Shown here: piece by piece, positions 11,402 through 20,466 of the stretch
Layout: every line of letters starts with the position of its first letter
Numbering within the stretch: position 1 is the stretch's first letter
From: Bemisia tabaci
Taxonomy: Eukaryota; Arthropoda; Insecta; Hemiptera; Aleyrodidae
Assembly (NCBI RefSeq): GCF_918797505.1
Contig: NC_092801.1
Coordinates: forward strand, 24,706,477-24,770,476
DNA length: 64,000 nt
Direction of reading: 5' to 3'
The notes under the pieces: generated by a model
Told to the model about the DNA's origin: nothing
What the model saw: the letters and a program-made list of their open reading frames with translations, nothing else
Database searches by the model: none
Made by a program: the position numbers and the translations under genes

Positions 11402-11674
11402 TTTTTTTTTTTTTTTTTTGCTGGTTTAGTGGCTTATATTCCGTTGGAACCTACAGCCATCGATAGACAGTATTTATTGTCCTTAGACATCATGGGATTT
11501 AGGCACATCCATGCTCCAGGCTTTCAAATTTTCAGTGATTAAGGCCGAGTGGAATCTGTTTCTGCAGATCCACTCGTCAGTTCCATGAAAATTTGTCGCC
11601 ACCACCGGGATTCGAACCCGGGACCTATTGGCCTAGAGTCAGACGCGCTGACCACTAGGCCAACCTGGCCGGCA
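11402..11674 (-). mobile_element. tRNA-derived SINE with A-tail (full-length)
   Basis: On the minus strand the element opens with a tRNA-like head: box A TGGCCTAGTGG (plus coordinates 11652-11662) and box B GGTTCGAATCC (11608-11618). A body of about 180 bp unrelated to tRNA follows, ending ACGGAATATAAGCCACTAAA, CCAGC and an 18-nt A-tail (the T-run at 11402-11419). The head does not fold into a good cloverleaf: acceptor and anticodon stems are mismatched, so it is not a working tRNA gene. Head, body and A-tail in this order define a SINE, transcribed by pol III from its own promoter and moved by a LINE's enzyme. The last 50 bp of the body recur at 44776-44834. Confidence 0.85.
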
Positions 11675-12229
11675 AATTTCAAAATTACCGACATGTCCGC
11701 ATGCTCTCCCCATAATGGTATTGCTCTAGCCGAGATACGCACTCCTGCGGTTTCACCTTTGATATCTCCAACATTTTGAAAAGCAAGCGTGGCCGCATTC
11801 AAAGTCATAAACAACCTATCATAGGATATGAAAGTTTTCCCTGTTTCAATTGCCTGCACCGATGAAAAGTTTAAAAAAGCCCCACTTTTCGTCTCTTTTT
11901 TCAAGCTTTGAGCAGGAACTTTCCATCGAATGTCGGACACCCTTCAGTCCCACCTCGTCGGCAGCAACCATGAACCATCAATCATTTCTTTCTCGGCTTC
12001 TAGGTGTAACGTTGCCGTATCGGTGTAAAATTCGCCTAATTTACATTATTGCTCTGCGAAAATGTGCCTTTTTCGCACATAATGGCGACAGCCAATGGAT
12101 TACTCGTGATCCACCATCTTTGAAACTCCGAGTGAAAAATAATGGATGTCCGACGGATTTTGAATGGCATTTTTACGTATATGGCTTCATCAGTTCAGTG
12201 GCTTAGAATAGAGGGGTCGCAACTACATT
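11675..12229. other. sequence upstream of the SINE, no gene supported
   Basis: A 118-codon frame lies at 11850-12206, but it lacks codon structure or a recognisable motif and overlaps frames on the other strand. I treat it as chance. Confidence 0.4.
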
Positions 12230-12233
12230 ATTT

Positions 12234-12368
12234 GGACCACATTTTGCTATTAGGAACCACGATCTTTGGATCATCCGTAAAACTTTCATATGCATAGGAA
12301 AACTAATGGTGCATACGTTGTCTTTCTAAAGTGAGCCAGAAATTGTAGTTAATTGTGAAATGTGGTCC
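12234..12368. mobile_element. family D MITE, copy 1 (4-bp ATTT duplication)
   Basis: Ends are GGACCACATTTTGC and the complementary AATGTGGTCC, flanked directly by ATTT on both sides (12230-12233 and 12369-12372). The centre carries GCATAGGAAAACTAATGG and TGCATACGTTG, shared with copies at 43620-43756 and 49083-49219. Length is about 135 bp, non-coding. Confidence 0.8.
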
Positions 12369-12938
12369 ATTTCTCCTCCCAGTATTGAAAATGAATGAGC
12401 CGCTTCAGCCGCACTGAAAAAAAATTCTCGGCGTTTTTACCAAGGTCCGTTGGTACCTTTACCATCTCACTTTTTTACCAATTATTGGTAATTTTACCAA
12501 GACAGACTGGTAAACTTACCTAAAAACCGGTTCCTGTTTTTTTCAGGTAAGAATACCACTTTTATTGGTAATCAATTCCCGGTAACTTTGCCATTTTATC
12601 TCGGTAATTCTACCACAGTCGATAAAAAATATTGGCGTTTTTACCGAGGTCAAGTAAAATTACCGAGAAAGTTCAATAATTTCACCGAGATTTCTCGGTA
12701 AAATTAGCAATTCCATAAATGGCAATTTTACCAAGAAAAAACTGGGATCAAATAGAACCCTGAATTCTTGGTAATTTTACCATTTTCTAATTAAATACAC
12801 CGAGATTTTTTTTCAGTGTGCATAGGAAAACTAATGGTACATACGTCGTTTTACTAAAGTGAGCCAGAAATTGTATTTAATTGTAATACGTGGTCCATTT
12901 CTCCTCCCAGTATCGAAAATGAATGAGCCGCTTCACCC
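12290..12938. repeat. direct repeat of about 120 bp flanking a B element
   Basis: Bases 12290-12411 (from GCATAGGAAAACTAATGG to GAGCCGCTTCA) recur at 12820-12938, with a few percent difference. The unit spans the right half of the family D element plus 45 bp of flank. The B element at 12412-12818 lies exactly between the copies, so a local tandem duplication and a MITE insertion coincide here. Confidence 0.8.
12412..12818. mobile_element. family B MITE, copy 1 (CACTG-type ends)
   Basis: Ends are CACTGAAAAAAAATTCTCGG and CCGAGATTTTTTTTCAGTG. The 407-bp interior is a chain of short inverted words around GGTAATTTTACC and TTACCAAG. Near 12539-12555 it contains TTTTTTTCAGGTAAGAATA, a 3' splice-site-like tract abutting a 5' splice-site-like word. 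Full sisters are 40079-40495 and 57046-57462, with an internal fragment at 30946-31090. The CACTG tip with a 2-bp duplication resembles the CACTA/Chapaev (CMC) group, though no transposase is present to confirm this. Confidence 0.8.
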
Positions 12939-13375
12939 GACAATCATTAACATGGTCGTCGATACATGGACTTTTTTTAGAGCTTTATCTTTTTTGATGC
13001 TAAATTAACCCACAAGAGGTGCGCGAAGCGTCCTTTTAGGGGTTTCGCTGCATAGTAGCCAGGTGGGGTAGCCCCCTGGTAATAGATAAAATTGCAAACA
13101 AAATTTTCTGAAAAATTTGGGTAAAAATTCCTATCGATCTTCCCGAAAATATATGATTTGCCTAAGGATATTTGACAACGTCTGAAGGTCCATATGACGA
13201 TTTCCCTTAGCATGGTTGATTTGTGAAAGGAGATGACAGAATGTAAGATTTGACCGCGCTATCCTTTGACATATATGCAGCGTAGCATGGCGCGGCCAAG
13301 AAGAATACAAGTAGTTGGGTAACTCTTTAACTTTCAGTCATGCTCAGCTTTTCCGTTCCATGCATGAATAGCTCG
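12939..13375. other. unique sequence, no gene supported
   Basis: Contains decayed words resembling family A (TTGACAACGTCTGAAGGTCC and ATATGACGATTTCCCTTAGC near 13170-13212), probably an old right end of that family. Nothing else recognised. Confidence 0.4.
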
Positions 13376-13800
13376 CCACCCGCCGCACTGTAGATCGAGT
13401 CAATTAGAGAAGTCGGACATTTAATTTTTAACTCAAATTGCAAATAATGTAATCCGTCACATTTTAAAATTTAAGGGCCGCCGCGCTCTCAGAAGGAAAT
13501 TTCACGAGAAAACCAATGAAACCACTTTTAGAACCTTAAAGTTTTGTATAAACTGAGTTATAAGCACAAACTGATCGCGGCAGACGCACGGTTTGTAAGA
13601 CAGTAAGTTGGAATTTTTTAGCCAACGTGCATTAAAAATCAGTATAAAGCTGAAAATCTCAATTCAGAGGGAAAAAACTCATATGAGCACAATTTTCCCT
13701 CAAAGAGATACGCGGTTTGATGCAACACTAGTAACGACCATTCAGGAAGGCAACTGCAGACTCGTTAAGTTACGTTGCGTACTAGTTAGTAGTTTTGCAC

Positions 13801-14511
13801 TAGAGTCCCTTTATACCCAGCGTTAAGACATCTCGATTATCAGCTGGCCTGGGCTGGCCATGGTGTCAAAAAAATGTGCACCCAAACGAACGATATTGAG
13901 GGATGAGGATAAGGAATCCTGCGATGTCTGTCATCCAAAAGCAACACCATCAACAAAACTGATCAAAACCTAACCAAATAAACTGCAATAAAATAAAATG
14001 AGATAGATTTGTGAATGCTTTCTTAAGGTTCTTAAGGTTCTTAAGGTTTCTTCAGTTTCAGAGCTTCAGAAATTACTTCTCACGTCGTTTTTCGTGTCAA
14101 TAGGAAGGGGAATGTTATGGCTAGAACTTATGACTCTTCGATTTAAACAGAATTTCCTTTAACTTTCATAAAAGCTCAAGGACTCACGTGGAGCTGCACG
14201 GACTCTAATAACGTGGACCCAAAAAAAACACAGCGGTGGCGCCCCTTGCGCGGAGATATTTCTTACTTCACGGAGCTGTAGATAAACCTGAATCTATTTT
14301 CATTTTGGTGCGATGAAAATCACAATTTACTCTTGATAAATCACAATTAGGTTATATTTTCATTATTTTCGTTCACATTCGAGCCACCGCCATATTGGTG
14401 CACTCTTTTGCGACTCCACGAGCGAGAACCGATCAGAATTGGATTTTTTTTAGGCCACTTCCAGCCCGACCAGAATTGAGATATCGTAACTCTGGGTATA
14501 AAGGGACTCTG
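13801..14511. mobile_element. AGAGTCCCTTTATAC element inside K (9-bp duplication)
   Basis: Ends are AGAGTCCCTTTATACCCAG and CTGGGTATAAAGGGACTCT. It is flanked by GTTTTGCAC at 13792-13800 and 14512-14520. The terminal word resembles family L (GAGTCCCTTTATACTGAG), so L may belong to the same lineage. Interior is non-coding; a GGTTCTTAA word repeats near 14030-14048. Confidence 0.75.
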
Positions 14512-14519
14512 GTTTTGCA

Positions 14520-14760
14520 CACTGAAAAAAAAACTCCGGCCGTGGGAGCCGCAATTACGGGCTATATAGACATACCGTCCGTTCCGGGCTCAAAGGCCGA
14601 AAATTCCGACTGCTGGAGGCGTAGCTTCCATTGCTCCGGGTTCAGAGGCCGAAGCTACGGCTCCAGCAGCCGGAATTTTCGGCCTTTGAGCCCGGAACGG
14701 ACGGTATGTCTATATAGCCCGTAATTGCGGCTCCCACGGCCGGAGTTTTTTTTTTCAGTG
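14520..14760. mobile_element. family G MITE, copy 1 (2-bp CA duplication)
   Basis: Ends are CACTGAAAAAAAAACTCCGG and its mirror ending TTTTTTTTCAGTG, flanked by CA at 14518-14519 and 14761-14762. The arms carry ACGGGCTATATAGACATACC, GTCCGTTCCGGGCTCAAAGG and GAAGCTACGG. It sits inside element K, abutting the preceding insertion. Other copies: 39041-39522, 47328-47520, 49308-50123, 59050-59263 and 59317-59558. Confidence 0.85.
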
Positions 14761-14955
14761 CACCAAACAGTGTATCTCTTTGACGGAAAATTGTGCTCAT
14801 ATGAATTTTTTCCCTCTGTATTGAGATTCTCAGTTTCATGCTAATTTTTAACGCGCGTTAGCTAAAAGCTTCCAAGTTTAAGTTATAAGCGTTTAAAGTT
14901 TTCAAATTTTGTACGAGCTCTCGTATCGACTCGACCCACCGTGCGCCGTCATCGC

Positions 14956-15255
14956 GAGCCCGTTCCCCGCGTCACCGGTCCACCCGCGGGACGCGCTTTC
15001 GACTAATTCCCCGACGCGTTAAATTCTGGAGCGTCGCATAAATTAGTCGGGCGAGCCGCGGCGTGATAAAAAAAAGCGGTTAAAATTCCACGCGAGTAAG
15101 AGGTCCCGTTCTCGACCGGGATGGTCCGGGGAAAGTCGGGATATGTCGTCGCGACGCTCGAAGCGGTGCCGTTATTAGACGCGCGCGCGAACCGGGCTGG
15201 ATTTTCGGCCGCGGCCGCCGAAAACCCGGATGAAAAGGCAGGTCACAGACCTTTA
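14956..15255. other. CpG-rich block, function unknown
   Basis: A strikingly CpG-rich 300 bp (GACGCGCGCGCGAACCGGG, CGGCCGCGGCCGCCG near 15180-15220) in an AT-rich neighbourhood. A related word, GCAGACCGGGCCGGATTTTC, follows after the family A copy at about 15500-15520, so A probably inserted into this block. No ORF or core promoter element was recognised. Confidence 0.4.
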
Positions 15256-15477
15256 CTGCCGTGCTAAGGAATAACGCCGTTTGAACCTTTAGGCGTTGGC
15301 AAATTTGCTTTCATGAGACGCGAATTTTTTGGTAAACTTATGAATATTATTTTCCTTCCAATTTTTCCGATGAAAATTTCAAGGAAAAATATTCATATCT
15401 CTCCGAAAAATTATACATTTTTATTGAAGGAAATTTGGCAACTCTCGAATTTTCGTACGGCATCTTTCCTTAGCACG
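15256..15477. mobile_element. family A MITE, copy 1
   Basis: The left end reads CTGCCGTGCTAAGGAATAAC and GCCGTTTGAACCTTTAGGCG. The right end reads GGAAATTTGGCAACTCTCG and CTTTCCTTAGCACG. About 222 bp, non-coding. The right tip is shortened by mutation. Confidence 0.8.
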
Positions 15478-15850
15478 AAAGCGTTACTGGACGCACGTGC
15501 AGACCGGGCCGGATTTTCGGCTGCAGTCGCCGAAAACCGTCTTAGTTAGTCTGGAAAACTAGCCCTTTTATATTTGATCGTATCATCATTTAATGCTTGG
15601 AAATATCTCGTTCGCAAATTGACTTCAGAAATTTCCGCAGTGTGAATCGTTGTTTATGTAAGATTTTAAAGAGAGAACATGAATCGCTTTTTTCCAGTTT
15701 CAACCTCGAGATCCACCGCCCACCAAACATTGCACCCTAAAGCAACCAATACAGGGAAACATCCTACGAAAAAGATTATGTTATTCATTTCCTTACGTCA
15801 ATGGATTTCTTACCCTTTTTTCGCTAACCCTTAATGTGTTTATTGCCCGA

Positions 15851-15905
15851 CGATTTCACTAATTGTAATCTTTGTCTCTCTTCTGTTTCAGGTAAGAAAA
15901 CAATC
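15851..15905 (+). other. candidate recursive splice site (zero-nucleotide exon)
   Basis: Reading 5' to 3': a possible branch point CACTAAT (about 15857-15863), a pyrimidine tract TTTGTCTCTCTTCTGTTTCAG ending at 15891, and directly GTAAGA from 15892. A 3' splice site fused to a strong 5' splice site is the known architecture of ratchet points in long insect introns. The site lies in a short unique stretch between transposons, in the same orientation as the exon at 53311. That these belong to one transcript is inference. Confidence 0.6.
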
Positions 15906-16004
15906 AAATTTTGAATCACCCTCCTCCCAAATTGCACTTTTGTGGTGAGTAATAAATCATGACACGGTTTTTATTAACCCACTGGTGTGTTAGAATATTT
16001 GGGT

Positions 16005-16085
16005 TGCATTTTCCAAAGAGGAACCAAGAGCATTCCAATGTTGCCAAGATTGTGCAACTTACATTGCAATCAATTTACTGACATC
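16005..16085. mobile_element. family V fragment
   Basis: Contains GGGTTGCATTTTCCAAAGAGG, AACCAAGAGCATTCCAATG, TTGCCAAGATTGTGCAACTT, matching the right arm of the palindrome at 30149-30446. Only one arm is present. Confidence 0.55.
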
Positions 16086-16219
16086 ATGGAAAAATGAAAC
16101 CTACAAAGGTAATTTTCGTTTTGTTTTCATAGATAAGTCGCAAGCTTCCATCTCAGGGAGGAAAAGAAGAGTTTCTTTGAAACCTTTTCTTTGAAATAAA
16201 TACACTCTTCGATTTAAAG

Positions 16220-16390
16220 CTGTTGCCGGGCGTGCTTGGCGATATATCGATTGATCTCCTATCTAAACCTATGGAAAAGGATCGACAAGCAGGTGTTCGC
16301 AGCGGACACCTTAATAATCGATTCTTTACCATAGCTTCAAGTAGGGAATAATAATCGATCATTCACGCCTCGCCACTGGTTCGGCAGGAC
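16220..16390. mobile_element. family T inverted-repeat element, copy 1
   Basis: The left arm GGCGTGCTTGGCGATATATC and ATCGATTGATC pairs with the right arm GATCATTCACGCCTCGCC. Inside are CCTATGGAAAAGGATCGAC, GGTGTTCGCAGCGGACACC and TAATCGATTCTTTACC. Copies with the same order lie at 26905-27088 and (reversed) 38338-38505; a part recurs at 42555-42650. Confidence 0.65.
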
Positions 16391-16657
16391 ACTCTTTCCA
16401 TGATCCAATGTTGCCGAGGAGGCAACGACATTTTTAACTGCAAAGGTCACAAGCTACGCCATTGATTAATCGCCAGGGGTCGAATTCTGTCGGCTCTTTC
16501 ACACGGAGACGCAGCATTCATCGATGAGTCCAAACCGCACCACCGACCAATCAGAAGCGACTTAAGTGCGGCCGAGACTCGTCCGAAGCATATTTAAAAA
16601 GGATCGACAAAATTCGGTCCCAGAGCCAGAGAGCCTTTCTCCAATCGGGCATCTTTT

Positions 16658-16910
16658 CTGCCGTGCTAAGGAAAAACGCCGTATGAACCTTTAGGCGTTG
16701 CCAAATTTCCTTTGGTAAATCATGAATTTTTTAGAAAATTTGTCAACATTTTGCCTCCAATATTTCAGAAAATTTTGTTCGCAATTTTACCAACAGTTCT
16801 CGAAAATTTATCGGAAAAATATTCATAACTTCTCTCAAAAATAAACATTTTATCGAAGGAAATTTGGCAACTCTCGAATGTTCATACGGCGTTCTCCCTT
16901 AGCACGGCAG
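16658..16910. mobile_element. family A MITE, copy 2 (TTTT duplication)
   Basis: Complete copy from CTGCCGTGCTAAGGAAAAAC to CCTTAGCACGGCAG, flanked by TTTT at 16654-16657 and 16911-16914. Each arm holds TTGCCAAATTTCC or its complement. A 4-bp duplication also fits the copies at 20467, 28576 and 61232. Confidence 0.85.
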
Positions 16911-17440
16911 TTTTGATGAGTGCACGGGCGATAACCAGATTCGAAGAAACGACATTAAAACTTTACACCATGCGTTCCATTTAGTTTTGCAATAAACGTC
17001 CAAAACTCCGGTCAAAAGTCGAGGGGGGGAGAAAGGGGGGGCGCAGGGGAACCATCAGCGCCGACCAGGCAGAAATCATGCTCTTCCGACTCCAGGTCGA
17101 TAGGCAGGGGGGGATAGGACGACGGGGGGGGAGGTTGGACGAAGGGGGGATTGACATTGACACGAAGACTAGCGCGTTGACTCGACTTTCGGGGGCGGCG
17201 TGAGTGACGGACGCCGCGCCGCGTCACGACCGTTCACGTCACGAGAAGACGTCGAGATCGGATCGCGGTGACGCTCTGTTTGTCCGCGGATTTTGAGGTT
17301 AGGTCGGCACGAAAGTCCCGGCTCAACTTGTAATGAGCAGTGATCATTATTTTTCCTTCAACAGCTCCGGAGAAAATCTGAAAATTTAGCGAAATAATTC
17401 GAAATTATTCTTGACAATGCTGGCCGTGCTGAGGAAGAAC

Positions 17441-18030
17441 CAAAGACATAAAGACGGAGGGCTAAAAGCAAAAAATGAAGCTTCTTTTCAACCACCTCTA
17501 CGATTGGCTAGAGGATTGGCGGCGAAATCGGGACAAGTTTGAAATTCAAATGTAGGGCGGGAACTAAATAAAATTGCGGAAACAAAGTATTTTAGGTTGA
17601 TTTTTGCCCAAATTCAGGTACAAACTCATATTTTTTTAACTCTAGGTTAGTTTCCGTCCGTCGTCGACCGATTAATTTCATTTGGGAGTAACGTTGATCT
17701 AGAACTGTAACGGCCTGTTTGAACCTGCAGAACCACCATGAGCAGAAGAAAAACTAACTTTATCTGAGATTACTGCCTGTTACCAAGCAAAAGTAGGTGT
17801 ATTATGTTAGAACGCAGACCGAACTTTCTTAGTATATTCGTTTTAGGAATTTAAAATACGTTTCGAAGAAGAAATGTGCAAAAATCAAGAGGACAAGTTC
17901 AAATCAAATTTCCGTTTGCCGCCATGGATTCCCGCGCCCATTTACACACTCACACAAGCGCGCAGCGCCGAACCTAGCTTCACTTTTTCCCCGTGCTTTT
18001 AGATACGAGCGCTCCGTCTTTATGTCTTTG
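17441..18030. mobile_element. hAT-like non-autonomous element (8-bp duplication)
   Basis: Ends are CAAAGACATAAAGACGGAG and CTCCGTCTTTATGTCTTTG, a perfect 19-bp inverted repeat. It is flanked by GGAAGAAC at 17433-17440 and 18031-18038. An 8-bp duplication with a CA...TG tip is characteristic of hAT transposons. The 590-bp interior has no transposase motif and differs between its halves, so it is a deletion derivative or MITE. It entered the terminal region of a family A copy. Confidence 0.85.
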
Positions 18031-18084
18031 GGAAGAACGCCATATGAACATCCGAGATTCGCCAAATTTTTGATTTTAAGGTTA

Positions 18085-18272
18085 CACTGGTAAAAAAAAC
18101 CTTTTGGACCAATGCCGCGGAGCATTGATTTAAGAGTGCAGTTTCTTGTCGCCGGATTTAATAGTCTAGAACTCGTGTTTCAAGCGGATTTTGCATTGAA
18201 ACAAGAGTGCAGACTCTTAAATCCGGCGACAAGAACTGCACTCTTGAACCAAAAGGTTTTTTTTTACCAGTG
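18085..18272. mobile_element. CACTGG-ended palindromic MITE (188 bp)
   Basis: Ends are CACTGGTAAAAAAAACCTTT and AAAGGTTTTTTTTTACCAGTG. Arms include AAGAGTGCAGTTCTTGTCGCC-type words and AATCCGGCGACAAGAACTGC on the other side. The neighbouring duplicated unit shows the empty site GGTTAGGTCGG, whereas here GGTTA and AGGTCGG flank the element, so the insertion is demonstrated by comparison inside the window. Confidence 0.8.
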
Positions 18273-18392
18273 AGGTCGGCACGAAAGTCGCAATTCAACT
18301 TGTAGTGAGCATTGATCATTATTTTTCTTTCAACAGCTCCGGAGAAAATCTGAAAATTTAGCGAAATAATTCAAAATTATTCTTGACAATGC

Positions 18393-19581
18393 TGGCCGTG
18401 CTAAGGAAGAACGCCATATGGACATTCGAGATTTGCCAAATTTCCCTTGATAAAACATGTATTTTTGACAACATTCATTCACATTTTTCGTCGGAATTTT
18501 CAGATATTTAAGATTGAATTGCTTACAAAACTGTCTGAAAATTCCGGAAAATAATATTGACAATTTTCCCAGTAAAGTCGGTTATTATCTAAGGAAACAT
18601 GGCAACGTCTGAAGGCTCACACGGCGCTTTTCCTTAACGGTGCGGTGGCGTTTGCGGACGTGGCGTTTGCGGATTCTAAGAATCGGGTGGCGTTTGCGGA
18701 TTCTCATATTTTGACGGTGGCGATTGCGGACAGGCGGAACAGGGCCGGTGGACTTTGCGGACCAGAGAATTTCGGCGGTGGCGATTGCGGACGGAGGGGT
18801 AGGCACCTACATATGCTGCCCCCCACCCCTGCGCTGTATTTTAAAGAGACAAATTACCGGAGAGGCTCTGGATTCCTTTTCGTGGATGTAGAATGAAAAA
18901 AATATTAGTATTAAACATTAGTATTATATTAGTATAAACACATATGAGCAGTGAACATACAGTAAATTTTTTTAAAAAAAAGGCATATCAGAAATCGCAA
19001 GAAACTGAAAAATCGTCAGTTTCAGTCCATTTTTAGGATGAAAAACATGTTGTAAATTCTAATCCAAAATTACTGAAAGTTAAAAAATTACATACGAAAA
19101 ATGGAAAACATTTTAATTTTTTGACTTTCAGTAATATTGGACTAGAATTTACAACATGTTTTTCATCCTAAAAATGGACTGAAACTGACGATTTTTAAGT
19201 TTCTTGCGATTTCTGATATGCCTTTTTTTTAAAAAAATTTACTGTATGTTCACTGCTCATATGTTTTTATACAAATATAATACTTATGTTTAATACTAAT
19301 ATGTTTTTCATTCTACACCCACGAAAAGGAATCCAGAGCCTCTCCGGTAATTTTTCTCTTTAATATACAGCGCAGAGGTGGGGGGCAGCATATGTAGATG
19401 CCTACCCCTCCGTCCGCAATCGCCACCGCCGAAATTCTCTGGTCCGCAAAGTCCACCGGCCCTGTTCCGCCTGTCTGCAATCGCCACCGTCAAAATATGA
19501 GAATCCGCAAACGCCACCCGATTCTTAGAATCCGCAAACGCCACGTCCGCAAACGCCACCGCACCTTCCTTAACACGACAG
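18393..19581. mobile_element. family A MITE interrupted by a giant palindrome
   Basis: The left part (18393-18638) starts GCCGTGCTAAGGAAGAACGC and reaches GGCGCTTTTCCTTAAC. The right part (19575-19581) is ACGACAG, completing the CCTTAACACGACAG end. The element is otherwise about 250 bp. Insertion of 18639-19565 duplicated TTCCTTAAC. Confidence 0.8.
18639..19565. mobile_element. foldback / MULE-like giant palindrome (9-bp duplication)
   Basis: This 927-bp element is almost wholly two arms of about 450 bp around a short centre near 19095-19105. Ends are GGTGCGGTGGCGTTTGCGGA and its exact complement, flanked by TTCCTTAAC at 18630-18638 and 19566-19574. The terminal 150 bp of each arm repeats the motif GGTGGCG(T/A)TTGCGGA about five to six times. 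The arms encode the same meaningless 83-residue peptide on both strands, with only a few differences, which shows high arm identity. No transposase is encoded. Confidence 0.85.
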
Positions 19582-20205
19582 TATTGAGCTATGAATTCAA
19601 GACGAAAATTATTTTTGTATCTTTAATTTTTTTCATAATTTCTGTAATTTTGAAAATTGACAAAATTTTTAGATTGAATTGCGCACACGCAATTGTGAAA
19701 ACTTACTCTGAGAGTAGGAAAAAAAAAAAAAATGAAGCCGCAAGTTTTTCTTCTAATTTTTTGCCCCGGGGGAGCGTACAACAAACTGCATTTTAATCCG
19801 ATAATTTTGAGTTCAAAAAGCGACCGTCAAACTTGATTTCGATTCAACTTAATCGAGAACAGATGCGTATTTTTTCAAGCTCCATCATCCATATTGATAA
19901 TCGTGTAAAGTGAGCACCTCCTATTCATAACACCCGATACCTAATCACACCTCGTTCGTGCATGATCATGGGATTGAACTTCCTGAACGAGGCACGGTCG
20001 TTCATAAAGAAAGAGCAGCAACTAACGACGGTCTTCCCATCTTAAAATTCTCACCGTAATCATCTAGAAACCGTCGCACCAGCCCGAGGTGCAATCACTC
20101 TTGCTTTCTCTTCACTCGCCCCCCCCCCCCCCCTCCACCACCAATAGCTCATCCAGTTTATCGATACGGCATCAGTGTGTATGCGCTATACGCAGTGCAA
20201 CGACG
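19582..20205. other. unique sequence, no gene supported
   Basis: No exon or repeat family recognised. It contains an A-run near 19721-19732 and a C-run at 20119-20133. Confidence 0.4.
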
Positions 20206-20449
20206 CACAGTGGATCGAGTGAATTAGAGAGGTCGAACATAAAATTTTTGACTAAAATTGCAGATTTTGACGTTCATTTCGTCACAATTTAAATTTCAAG
20301 GGGTGTTTTAAGAAGAAAATTTGACAAGGAAGCCAATGGAACCACTTTCAAAACCTGAAAGTTTTACATTAACAGAGTTTAAAGCGTTTAATGTTTCCAA
20401 ATTTTGTCCGACCTTTCCTATTGACTCGATCCACTGTGCGACGCCGGTT
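20206..20449. mobile_element. family J MITE, complete copy
   Basis: Left end CGACGCACAGTGGATCGAGT then AGAGAGGTCGAACAT; right end GTCCGACCTTTCC then GACTCGATCCACTGTGCGACG. Internal landmarks TTCGTCACAATTTAAATTTC and GAAGCCAATGGAACCACTTT are intact. About 245 bp, non-coding. It is the best reference copy in the window. Confidence 0.8.
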
Positions 20450-20466
20450 GATGGATGTTCAGCATG

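Larger units (their letters stand above)
13566..14880. mobile_element. family K inverted-repeat element inside J (10-bp duplication)
   Basis: It is flanked by AGTTATAAGC at 13556-13565 and 14881-14890. Arms of about 130 bp pair 13600-13735 with 14755-14870, sharing CTCAATTCAGAGGGAAAAAA, TCATATGAGCACAATTTTCC and AGAGATAC. A 9-10-bp duplication with long arms points to a MULE-like or foldback type. K itself received two further insertions, 13801-14511 and 14520-14760. Confidence 0.7.
13376..14955. mobile_element. family J MITE split by a large nested insertion
   Basis: The left half (13376-13565) starts CGCCGCACTGTAGATCGAGT. The right half (14881-14955) runs from AGTTATAAGCGTTTAAAG to CTCGACCCACCGTGCGCCG. 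Rejoined across the duplicated AGTTATAAGC they restore the order seen in uninterrupted J copies. All DNA between them arrived later. Confidence 0.75.
17285..18440. repeat. tandem duplication carrying a family A end
   Basis: The run GGTTAGGTCGGCACGAAAGTC...CAACAGCTCCGGAGAAAATC...TTGACAATGCTGGCCGTGCT...AAGAACGCCATATG at 17293-17440 plus 18031-18084 recurs from 18273. After removing the two inserted elements (17441-18030 and 18085-18272), the unit is about 200 bp. The first unit holds only the left half of a family A element. The second unit continues into a complete one. Confidence 0.75.

Noticed and set aside
11595..11674. tRNA gene with CTA (suppressor-like) anticodon
   Set aside because: Acceptor and anticodon stems are mismatched, and the sequence continues into a SINE body with an A-tail, so it is a SINE head.
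14956..15255. CpG island promoter
   Set aside because: The CpG enrichment is real, but I see no initiator, TATA or downstream exon, and parts recur after the family A copy, so it may be old repeat DNA.
18645..19559. Same 83-residue peptide on both strands
   Set aside because: It is not a duplicated gene; it is the two arms of one palindrome read on opposite strands.
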